From positions 62,001 through 126,000 of the forward strand of contig CAWJJM010000003.1 in assembly GCA_963843275.1 (NCBI GenBank): a stretch of DNA of 64,000 bases, given 5' to 3'. Source of the stretch: CAWJJM01 sp963843275. GTDB lineage: Bacteria; Acidobacteriota; Thermoanaerobaculia; Multivoradales; JBCCEF01. Below are positions 32,364-42,518 of the stretch, in pieces; positions within the stretch are counted from its first letter, which is position 1; every line of letters begins with the position of its first letter. Position numbers and translations under genes: made by a program. A model generated the notes under the pieces. The model saw nothing but the letters and a program-made list of their open reading frames with translations. It ran no database searches and had not been told where the DNA came from.

Positions 32364-35300
32364 TCAGCGCCCGGCCGGCGCGCCCGGCGCCTCGCCGGGG
32401 GAAGGCGCCGGCACGACGCGGGTGAGCCACTCCTCGACGTAGCGGCGGTGGAGCGGGTCGTCGGGATAGTGCTCGCCGGGGCCGTAGGGATAGCCGCTCA
32501 TCGCCCGGAAGGGCAGCGGCTCGACGTGCTGCGGCTCCCAGGTGTTGCGGTCGGCGTCCTTGTCCCACCCCCAGCTCTCGAGGAACACCGTGCGCCGCCA
32601 GCCGCCGGGGGGCGGGGGCAGCGCCGAGGCGTCGAACTCGAGGGCGATCTCGTCGCCCGCCGCCAGGATGACGGAGCGGTCGTCGGGCGCCGCGAGCAGC
32701 TCGCGGACGTCGCCGTAGCGCGTGTAGTGCCCGGGGAAGGGGAGCCACGGGGAGGTGGCGCGGGTGCGCTGGTAGTCAACGTCGTGCGGCGCGTTGGGGG
32801 CGTGCCGCACCAGGGCGGAGAAGCCGCGTCGATGGAGGTCCGCGCGGGAGGGGTCGAGCCGCGCCACCACCCGTGCCGCCGCGTCGTCGGGGGCGGTGGT
32901 CCAGGCGACGCGATCCCAGCCCAGCCACAGCCCGGTGACGATGCGCAGCCGGTGGACGCCCCGGGGCAGGGGCGGGGTGTCGACCACCATCGTCTTGGTC
33001 TTGCCCGCCGGGTGGCCCATCGACGGCATCAGGACCTGCCAGCCGTCGGCCGTCTCGATCTCCAGCCGCGGCGGGAAGGGGGAGAGGTCCGAGCGCTGTG
33101 CCACCGCCAGGTTGAGCGAGGCGTCGGCGGGGAAGATCCAGCCGTCGAGGAGCAGCCGGACCGGGCCTCCCGGCGCCGCCCCGAGGTCGAAGGTCAGCGC
33201 CCAGGGAGACGCGGCGACACCCTGGTAGGGGCTGCGGGCGTACCCGTCGGCATAGACGTCGTCGCGGCGGGCCACCCGCGCGGTGACGTCGCGGCCGCGG
33301 CCGTCCGTGGCGGCGACGACCGGGTGGACGTCGCGGCTGGCGCGGACCTCGTCGGGCACCTGCCGGCCGGGCACGATGCGCAGCGAGCTCGCCACCTCGA
33401 CGTCCGCCGGGTGGTCGACGACCCAGAGGCGGAGCCGATCGAAGAACGCGGCCTCCCACAGCTCCTCGGTGACGCGCAGCCGGTAGACGCCGCGGTCGGC
33501 GACCGCGCCGTCGACCCGGACCAGCTCCGACGGGTCGGCGCCCGCCCACCGTCCGGGGCCGATCGGCAGGCCGGCCGGCGCCCCCCACAGCAGGTCGGTG
33601 ACGAAGGCGATCTTCTCCCCGTCCCAGGTGTAGAGGAACGGGCAGCTCCCCTTCAGGACCTGTTCCTCGACGACCGCCTGTGCGGCGGCCACGTCCAGCC
33701 GGTCCTGGGGCACCCCGTTGGGCCACACGACCCGCAGCAGGCCGGCGCGACGCCGGTTGCCGAGGCCGAAGTGCACGGCGTCGCCGGTCGCCTCGCGGAA
33801 CTGGTAGGCGGCGCCGTCGCGCACCTCGACCGCCGCGCCGACGCCGAAGTGGTTGTTCTTGCTCGAGCCCTGGTCGAGCCCGCGCAGGCGCACCGACAGC
33901 CAGCCGTTGCGGTCGCCGCCCCGGTTGGTGAAGCGGTGCAGGCCCTCGGGTCCGGCGGCGACCAGGTCGAGGTCGCCGTCGCCGTCGAGGTCGGCCGCGG
34001 CCAGGGCGGTGGCGACGGCCGGCGCACCGCTGAGCTGGAGGCGGGCGAAGCGCTGGCCGCGGCGCTGGCCGAGCGCCGCCACCCCGGACGCGGAGGCGCC
34101 GCCGTCGCCGGCCAGCGCCAGGTCGAGCCGGCCGTCGTTGTCGGCGTCGAACGCCACCACCGCGTTCCACGCCGGGCCCGCGGCGAGGCCGGCGACGACG
34201 TCCCAGCGGGCGAAGCGGCCGCCGAGGTTGTGCTCGAAGGCGAGGCCCGCCGGGCCGGCGACGACCAGGTCGGGCCGGCCGTCGTCGTCGAGGTCGGCGC
34301 TGGCGACCGCCGCGCCGCCCGGCGCTCCGTCCAGGCCGCCGGCGCCGGTGCGGTCCGCGAAGCGTCCCTGTCGGAGGTTGTCGAGCCACACCAGGCGGCG
34401 CGGCGTGGCGAGCAGCAGGTCGGGGTCGCCGTCGCGGTCGAGGTCGCTGGCCACCACCGCGCGGACCGCCGCGGCGGCCCCGGTCCCCAGGTCCACCCGC
34501 GGCAGCACCTGCGCCCCCACCGACTCGAGCGGCCCGGAGAGCGCGTTGCGGAAGAGCTCGCCGGCGCCGGCGCGGCCGCCGGCCAGCACCAGGTCGAGGT
34601 CGCCCTCGATGTCGAAGTCGGTGACCGCCGCGGCGCCCGCGCCGCGCCGGCCGGCGAGGCCGAAGTCGGCGCCGGCCGCGGTGAAGGTGCCGTCGCCGCC
34701 GCCACGCCACACCGCCACGCCGGCGGGGCCCCAGGCGATCAGGTCGCGGTCGCCGTCGTTGTCGAGGTCCGCGGCGAGCAGGCCCGGAGCGCCGGCGGCG
34801 CGGCCGAGGTCGGGCGCCGCGATCGGCGGCGCGGCGGCGAGGCCGGCCGCGGCGAGCCGCACCTCGAGCCCCGGCTGCGGGCCGCCGCGCAGGCGCGCGA
34901 CGTCGGGGCGGCCGTCGCCGTCGAGGTCGGCCACCGCCAGCGCCGCGCCGAGGGTGGGGGAGGCGTCGAGCCGCTCGCCGACGAGCTCCACCCGCACCGG
35001 GTTGCCGAAGTCGGCCGGCGGCGGCTCCCCGGCGAAGCGGAGCACCGGCGTGCCGAGGATCCCGGTCCACAGCTCGCGCAGGCTCTGCTGGTACATCGGG
35101 CGCACCTTGAGGACGTTCTCGAGCCGCTGCGCCGGCACCCGGGCGGCCGCCGTGTCGCCGGCGTCGAGCGCCTCCCGCACGGCGTCGAGCTGGCCCGCGG
35201 CCTCCGGCGCCTGCCAGAGCAGCTCGCCGAGCCGCAGGAAGGCGGCGGAGGCGGTGGCGCGGTCGCCGGCGGCGAGGGCGGCGCGACCGCGCTCGAGCAG

Positions 35301-35810
35301 CACGACGACGTTCTCCGGCCGCAGGACGGCGAGCCGGGCGAGCGCGTGTCGGCGGGCGGTGTCCGCGGCCTCGCCGCCGCCGGCCGCCGCGGAGCGGTAG
35401 AGCTGGTAGAGGATCTCGACGTCGTCGGGGGCGGCCGCCGCGGCACGTTCCAGCGCCGCCAGGGCCTCGTCGCCGCGGCCCTCCCAGCCGAGGATCTCGC
35501 CGCGGATCGACAGCAGGTCGGGGCGCCCGGGCGCCAGCTCGAGCGCCCGGTCGATCGCCGCCAGCGCGTCGTCGCTGCGGCTCTGGCGCAGCAGGGCCAC
35601 CGCCAGGTCGGCCCAGGGCAACGGGTCGCGCGGCACCGCCGCCGCGAGCTTGCGGAAGGTGGCCTCGGCGTCGGCCGGCTTCTCGTTCTCGAGGTGGGCG
35701 ATCCCGGCGTTGCGGAGGGCCGCGGCGCCGGGAGGCAGCGGCGGCGCCGGCGCGGCCGCCAGCGGGAGCGCCGCGAGCAGCGCTCCGAGCAGAGCGGGGA
35801 AGGTACGCAT
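32364..35810 (-). CDS. Large exported TPR / FG-GAP (VCBS, ASPIC-UnbV-like) repeat protein
   Basis: A 1148-residue exported protein. A signal peptide precedes a TPR region (about residues 25-240: FRKLAAAVPRDPLPWADLAVALLRQ and following). It is followed by a run of FG-GAP/VCBS repeats (LAVADLDGDGRPDV, LLAADLDNDGDRDLI, VASDLDRDGDPDL, VASADLDDDGRPDL, LAAADLDGDGDLDL) that form a beta-propeller. An ASPIC/UnbV-like unit (NNHFGVGAAVEVR, WPNGVPQDRL) follows, and then an uncharacterised region of about 390 residues. Surface or periplasmic binding is inferred. ATG 35810 is chosen because TAGAAT ends 7 bases upstream; an ATG at 35819 would overlap that box. Confidence 0.85.
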   Translation of the reverse strand: MRTFPALLGALLAALPLAAAPAPPLPPGAAALRNAGIAHLENEKPADAEATFRKLAAAVPRDPLPWADLAVALLRQSRSDDALAAIDRALELAPGRPDLLSIRGEILGWEGRGDEALAALERAAAAAPDDVEILYQLYRSAAAGGGEAADTARRHALARLAVLRPENVVVLLERGRAALAAGDRATASAAFLRLGELLWQAPEAAGQLDAVREALDAGDTAAARVPAQRLENVLKVRPMYQQSLRELWTGILGTPVLRFAGEPPPADFGNPVRVELVGERLDASPTLGAALAVADLDGDGRPDVARLRGGPQPGLEVRLAAAGLAAAPPIAAPDLGRAAGAPGLLAADLDNDGDRDLIAWGPAGVAVWRGGGDGTFTAAGADFGLAGRRGAGAAAVTDFDIEGDLDLVLAGGRAGAGELFRNALSGPLESVGAQVLPRVDLGTGAAAAVRAVVASDLDRDGDPDLLLATPRRLVWLDNLRQGRFADRTGAGGLDGAPGGAAVASADLDDDGRPDLVVAGPAGLAFEHNLGGRFARWDVVAGLAAGPAWNAVVAFDADNDGRLDLALAGDGGASASGVAALGQRRGQRFARLQLSGAPAVATALAAADLDGDGDLDLVAAGPEGLHRFTNRGGDRNGWLSVRLRGLDQGSSKNNHFGVGAAVEVRDGAAYQFREATGDAVHFGLGNRRRAGLLRVVWPNGVPQDRLDVAAAQAVVEEQVLKGSCPFLYTWDGEKIAFVTDLLWGAPAGLPIGPGRWAGADPSELVRVDGAVADRGVYRLRVTEELWEAAFFDRLRLWVVDHPADVEVASSLRIVPGRQVPDEVRASRDVHPVVAATDGRGRDVTARVARRDDVYADGYARSPYQGVAASPWALTFDLGAAPGGPVRLLLDGWIFPADASLNLAVAQRSDLSPFPPRLEIETADGWQVLMPSMGHPAGKTKTMVVDTPPLPRGVHRLRIVTGLWLGWDRVAWTTAPDDAAARVVARLDPSRADLHRRGFSALVRHAPNAPHDVDYQRTRATSPWLPFPGHYTRYGDVRELLAAPDDRSVILAAGDEIALEFDASALPPPPGGWRRTVFLESWGWDKDADRNTWEPQHVEPLPFRAMSGYPYGPGEHYPDDPLHRRYVEEWLTRVVPAPSPGEAPGAPAGR

Positions 35811-35817
35811 GGGCGCC

Positions 35818-35823
35818 ATTCTA
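35818..35823 (-). promoter_or_regulatory. -10 box (TAGAAT) of the TPR/FG-GAP gene
   Basis: TAGAAT on the minus strand ends 7 bases before the ATG at 35810. The intervening GGCGCCC shows no ribosome binding site, and the spacing matches the other leaderless-type starts. Confidence 0.55.
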
Positions 35824-35909
35824 CGCATCGGGTGCCGGCCCCCCCTGAGACGGCCGCCCGGGGAGACGGTGGCGCCCGTGCGGCCGCCGCCGCGCGCGGC
35901 CGCCGCTGC

Positions 35910-35915
35910 TAAGAT
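35910..35915 (+). promoter_or_regulatory. -10 box (TAAGAT) of the small cysteine-motif gene
   Basis: TAAGAT ends 6 bases before the ATG at 35922, close to the position predicted for a leaderless mRNA. Confidence 0.5.
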
Positions 35916-35921
35916 CGTGGC

Positions 35922-36248
35922 ATGTCTCGACGTCTCCTCTTCGTGCTCGCCGGCCTGGGCGCCGCGGCGGGGGCGTTCGCCTGGTGGCGGCGCGCCGGCC
36001 GGATCCCGGAGTGGCCGGAGCCGGCCGGCCGGGGCGGCGGCCCGCGGGAGCAGCCGCGGCCGGCGCCCGACCGCGCATCCCCGCCCCGGGCGGGCTCGGC
36101 GCAGGCGCGCGTGCGATCGCAGCCGGCGCCGGAGCCCGCGGCCGCGCCCGCCGAGCGGCGCTGCGCCGCCATCACCCAGGGCGGCAGCCGCTGCACCCGG
36201 GAGGCGGAGGCGGGGTCGGAGTACTGCTGGCAGCACTCCCCGACCTGA
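35922..36248 (+). CDS. Small membrane-anchored protein with a DUF5763-like cysteine motif
   Basis: A 108-residue protein. One N-terminal membrane segment (about residues 4-22) is followed by an Arg/Pro-rich linker and a C-terminal block RCAAITQGGSRCTREA / GSEYCWQH. The spacing C-x8-C-x10-C-x2-H suggests a zinc- or metal-binding motif, as in DUF5763 proteins where a similar C...C...CxxH unit repeats. The function is unknown. It lies between the divergent TPR/FG-GAP gene and the multiheme gene, and has its own leaderless-type -10 box. Confidence 0.7.
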   Translation: MSRRLLFVLAGLGAAAGAFAWWRRAGRIPEWPEPAGRGGGPREQPRPAPDRASPPRAGSAQARVRSQPAPEPAAAPAERRCAAITQGGSRCTREAEAGSEYCWQHSPT

Positions 36249-36388
36249 GGGTCGCTTCGGAGCCTCTCCCGAGCGCTCCCGCCTCCACCGCGAGGGTGCC
36301 TTCGATCACCGGGCGGGCGTCGCTGGGCTCGCCCGGGGGCCTCGCGCGGGCCGCGCCCGCTCCCGGCCGGGGTGCCGGGGGGGTGGTG

Positions 36389-36394
36389 TATAGT
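36389..36394 (+). promoter_or_regulatory. -10 box (TATAGT) upstream of the multiheme cytochrome gene
   Basis: TATAGT sits about 145 bases before the ATG at 36539. The leader between them includes a GTAGGAGGCGGGG stretch near 36432 and short inverted repeats around 36490-36510, so a structured 5' leader is possible. No known riboswitch class is recognised. Confidence 0.35.
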
Positions 36395-36538
36395 GGCGGG
36401 CACTCTCACGACTCGCCTGGTCGCACCGCGCCGTAGGAGGCGGGGCGAAGCTTCTTCCTCCCCGGTGCCGCCGCGGTCGGGGAGCGTTCCGGCTGTGCCG
36501 GACTGCTGGCCTTGGACGGATCTTCTGGGGATCGCGAG

Positions 36539-39420
36539 ATGACCGCTGAGCTCGACCCGCCCGCGGGGGGCGTTGCTCCCGCGCCGCGCCGGCGCCGCTA
36601 CGTTCCGGCCGTCGGCCCCCGTCTCCGCAAGCTGCTCGCCGTCGTCTTCGGGCTCTTCGCGCTGCTCGCCGTGAACTCGGCCTACCTGGTCAGCGTGCAC
36701 GTCTTCGAGGCGGCGACCGGCAGGACCTACCAGAACTGGTTCTACATCCTGATGTTCCTGGTCCACCTGGTGCTCGGGCTGGCGATCGTGGTGCCGGTGG
36801 TGGTCTTCGGCGTGCTCCACCTCCGCAACGCCCGCCACCGGCCCAACCGGCGGGCGGTGAAGGTCGGCTACGCGCTGTTCTCCACCGCCCTGCTGCTGCT
36901 CGCCAGCGGCATCGTGCTCACCCGCATCGAGGGCTGTCCTGGTGGTCAAGGACCCGACGGTGCGCTCGGTCGCCTACTGGATGCACGTCGTCACGCCCCT
37001 GGTCGCCGCCTGGCTGTTCGTCCTGCACCGCCTGGCCGGCAAGCGCATCCGCTGGCGCATCGGGATCAAGCTGGGCCGTGGTGGCGGGGGTCTTCGCCGT
37101 CGTCATGGTGGCGCTGCACTCGCAGGATCCGCGGCACTGGAACGTCGTCGGCCCGAAGTCGGGCGAGAAGTACTTCTTCCCCTCGCTGGCGCGCACCTCG
37201 ACCGGCAACTTCATCCCGGCGCGGGTGATGATGAACGACGCCTACTGCAAGGAGTGCCACCCCGACGTCCACTCGCGGTGGGAGCACAGCGTCCACCGCT
37301 TCAGCTCGTTCAACAACCCGCCGTACCTGTTCTCGGTGCGCGAGCACGCGCAAGGTGGCGCTCGAGCGCGACGGCAACGTCCAGGCGTCGCGCTGGTGCG
37401 CCGGCTGCCACGACCCGGTGCCGTTCTTCAGCGGCGCGCTTCGACGACCCGAACTACGACGACGTCAACGACCCGACCGCGCAGGCCGGCATCACCTGCA
37501 CCGCCTGCCACGCGATCACCAACATCAACTCGGTGAAGGGCAACGCCGACTACACCATCGAGGAGCCGCAGCACTACCCGTTCGCCTTCAGCCACAACCC
37601 GATGCTGGCGCTGGGTCAACCGGCAGCTGGTCAAGGCCAAGCCGGAGTTCCACAAGAAGACCTTCCTCAAGCCGCTGCACCGCACCGCCGAGTTCTGCGG
37701 CGCCTGCCACAAGGTGCACCTGCCGCCGGAGCTCAACGACTACAAGTGGCTGCGCGGCCAGGACCACTACGACGCCTTCCTGCTCTCGCGGCGTCTCCGG
37801 GCACGGGGTGTCGAGCTTCTACTACCCGCCCAAGGCGGAGCCGAACTGCAACGGCTGCCACATGCCGCTGCGGCCGTCGGACGACTTCGGGGCCCGCGAC
37901 TTCGACGGCAAGGGGCGGCTCGAGGTGCACGACCACCAGTTCCCCTCGGCCAACACCGGCATCCCCCACCTGCTCGACTTGCCCGCCTGAGGTGATCGAG
38001 GCGCACCGCAAGTTCCACGAGGGGGTGATGCGGGTCGACCTGTTCGGCGGTGCGCGAGGGCGGCACCATCGACGGCCCGCTGTCGGCGCCGCTGCGGCCC
38101 GAGGTGCCGGCGCTCGTACCGGGCCGCTCCTACCTGCTCGAGGCGGTGATCCGGACGCTGAAGCTGGGCCACCTCGTTCACCCAGGGCACGGCCGACTCC
38201 AACGAGGTCTGGCTGGACGTGACGGTGACCAGCGGCGACCGGGTGATCGGCACGCAGCGGCGGCATGGACGGGGAGGGCCGCGTCGACCCCTGGTCGCAC
38301 TTCGTCAACGTCTACATGCTCGACCGCGACGGCAACCGCATCGACCGGCGCAACGCGCAGGACATCTTCGTGCCGCTCTACAACCACCAGATCCCGCCGG
38401 GCGCCGCCGACACGGTGCACTACCGGCTCGACCTCCCGGCCGACGTGGTCGAGCCGGTCACGGTCGAGGTGCGGCTGCGCTACCGGAAGTTCGACACCAC
38501 CTACATGAAGCTGGTCTACGGCGACGACTTCGTCAACGACCTGCCGGTGCTCGAGCTGGCCCAGGACCGGGTGACCTTCCCGGTGGCCGGCGGGGTGACG
38601 GAGGTGGCCAACGCGCCGTCGCCCATCGACCGCCTGGCAGCGCTGGAACGACTACGGCATCGGCCTGCTGCGCAAGGGGGGCAAGTCGAAGGGCGAGCTG
38701 CGCCAGGCGGAGGAGGCCTTCACCCGGGTCGAGCAGCTCGGCCGGCCCGACGGCCCGCTGAACCTGGCGCGCGTCTACCTGGCCCAGGGGACGGTGCGCG
38801 ACAAGGCGATCGCGGCGCTGGCGCGGGCGGCGGCCTTCGACCCGCCGGCGCCGAAGTGGTCGGTGGCCTGGTTCACCGGCCAGGTGAACAAGCAGAACGG
38901 CTACCTCGACCAGGCGATCGCCGACTACCGGTCGATCGTCGATCTCGACGACGACGAGACGCGCCGCCGCGGCTTCGACTTCTCGCAGCGACTACCGCCT
39001 GCTCGACGAGCTGGGCGAGACGCTGCTCGAGCGCGCCCAGCAGGAGCGGGGGGAGGCGCGCCGGGAGCGGCGCGAGGCCTTCATCCACGAGGCGATGGGC
39101 TACCTCGAGCGCGCCCTGCAGTACGACCCCGAGAACCTGGCGGCGCACTACAACCTCTACCTCGCCTACCGCCAGCTCGGCGAGGACGACAAGGCCGCCG
39201 AGCACTTCGCGAAGTACCAGACCTTCAAGCCCGACGACAACGCCCGCGACCGCGCGGTGGCGATCGCCCGGGCCGCCGATCCGGCGGCCGACCACGCCGC
39301 CGAGGCCATCGTCATCTACGACCTGCGGCGCCCCGACGCCTTCGGCCTGGGGGCCACCCTGCCGTCGCCGCAGACGGCGGCTCGCCCCGCCGCCGAGGAA
39401 GCCACGGGAGTCCCCGCGTC

Positions 39421-39424
<4 letters not shown>
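36539..39424 (+). CDS. Membrane-anchored pentaheme c-type cytochrome with C-terminal TPR region; frame broken at twelve sites
   Basis: Repaired, this encodes about 957 residues. Four membrane helices lie in residues 30-200. Five CXXCH heme motifs follow (CKECH 37246, CAGCH 37397, CTACH 37497, CGACH 37696, CNGCH 37847), then a beta-rich domain and a TPR tail (LQYDPENLAAHYNLYLAYRQL). It probably passes electrons between the membrane and periplasm or surface. As written the frame changes at 36935, 37071, 37345, 37439, 37611, 37789, about 37979-37985, 38049, 38176, 38252, 38634 and 38986-38989. Removing one base at each site restores family-like protein such as SGAFDDPNYDD, LAWVNRQL and GRSGGMDGEGRVD. 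The stop overlaps the CRTAC1-type gene (ATGA). Confidence 0.75.
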
Positions 39425-41469
<2,045 letters not shown>

Positions 41470-41487
41470 GCGCGACGGCGGGTGCGG

Positions 41488-41511
41488 GCGGGAAGGAACG
41501 CGCCTTCCCGC
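41488..41511. terminator. Bidirectional hairpin between convergent genes
   Basis: A perfect 9-bp stem (GCGGGAAGG / CCTTCCCGC) with a 6-base loop lies between the CRTAC1-type gene and the convergent GIY-YIG gene. A short T/A tract is lacking, so terminator strength is uncertain. Confidence 0.55.
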
Positions 41512-41554
41512 GCGACGCTGCCCGGCGCGACCCCGCGGCCCGAGCGGCCGGCGC

Positions 41555-41896
41555 TCAGCGGTAGCGCGTGGCGCCGAGCTCCTCGGCCCAGTGCTGCTCG
41601 CGCTCCTTCAGCCGCCGCTCCAGGGCGAGCCCGGCGAGCTCGTCGGGCAGCACCTCCACCACCTCGAAGGCGAAGGCGTCCTCCCCTCCGGCGGCGTTCC
41701 ACGCCGCCTGCAGCTCGCGGTTCGGGTGGTTGCCCTCGCGCAGGGTGAACCAGATCCGGTTCTTGACCGTGTCCACGGTGACGGAGCGCCCGACCCAGGT
41801 CCGCCCGCCGGCGGCGCAGTGGATCTTGAAGACGCCCTTGCGGCGCACCGCCTCCTTGTAGGCACGCTTCAGATCGGCCTTGCGCCTCGGGTCCAT
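41555..41896 (-). CDS. GIY-YIG-like nuclease family protein
   Basis: A 113-residue protein. The opening GVFKIHCAAGGRTWVGRS has the spacing of a GIY-YIG-type fold, but Val-Phe replaces the first Tyr of the motif and the second element is TWVG. The rest (REGNHPNRELQAAWNAAGGEDAFAFEV) is typical of a small family annotated as GIY-YIG-related in many Gram-negatives. Catalytic competence is doubtful. A ribosome site (GAGGAGACGACC) precedes the ATG at 41896. Confidence 0.7.
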   Translation of the reverse strand: MDPRRKADLKRAYKEAVRRKGVFKIHCAAGGRTWVGRSVTVDTVKNRIWFTLREGNHPNRELQAAWNAAGGEDAFAFEVVEVLPDELAGLALERRLKEREQHWAEELGATRYR

Positions 41897-42057
41897 GGTC
41901 GTCTCCTCGCCGCCTCAGGACGCCGCATCCGGTCGCGGCCGCCGGGAGCGGGCATCGCCGGCGACCCTACCGCAGGCGGGGGGGCGGTCCGGCCCCCGGG
42001 AACGGCCGTTGGGCGCCGGACGGGGACCGGGCCGGCCCGACGCCATCGGGCGCCGGC

Positions 42058-42339
42058 TCAGGCGACCTGGGGCCGGAAGGGCTTCTCGACCACGATGCCG
42101 GGGACGAGATCGGCGTGGACGATGCGCGGGGCGGGCGGCAGGTGGACGGGGACGGGGGCGGGCGCGGGGGCCGTCTCGGTCTGCGGCGCCAACGCTCCGG
42201 TCCGGTCGGCGGCGGCGGCGACGGGCTCGGCGCGGCCGCCGGCGAAGACCCACCAGAGGGCGGCGATCACCACGACGAGGGCGACGATCCAGACCCACAG
42301 CGGGATGCCGGGCTGGCTGCGGACGGGAGGTTGGGCCAC
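42058..42339 (-). CDS. Small membrane protein of unknown function
   Basis: A 93-residue protein with a short polar N-terminus, one membrane helix (about residues 14-32, IPLWVWIVALVVVIAALWW) and a Pro/Ala-rich tail ending in VVEKPFRPQVA. No domain was recognised. I chose the GTG at 42339 because it is preceded by an AAAGGAGA ribosome site; an in-frame ATG at 42399 would add 20 residues upstream of that site. It is divergent from leuS. Confidence 0.6.
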   Translation of the reverse strand: MAQPPVRSQPGIPLWVWIVALVVVIAALWWVFAGGRAEPVAAAADRTGALAPQTETAPAPAPVPVHLPPAPRIVHADLVPGIVVEKPFRPQVA

Positions 42340-42518
42340 GGGGATCTCCTTTCTCGATGGACTGCGTGATGCGTCGTTCCCACCTCGGTCATTTGGCAAG
42401 GGCTGTGCCAGCCGGCTCCGCGAGCGGGTGAGGCGGCGGGCGGCGGCGGCGCCGCGCTGCGGCGAGGGTGCGCTACCATAGCGGGTCCGGCGCCCGAGGC
42501 GCCGCCGAGAGCGAGACC

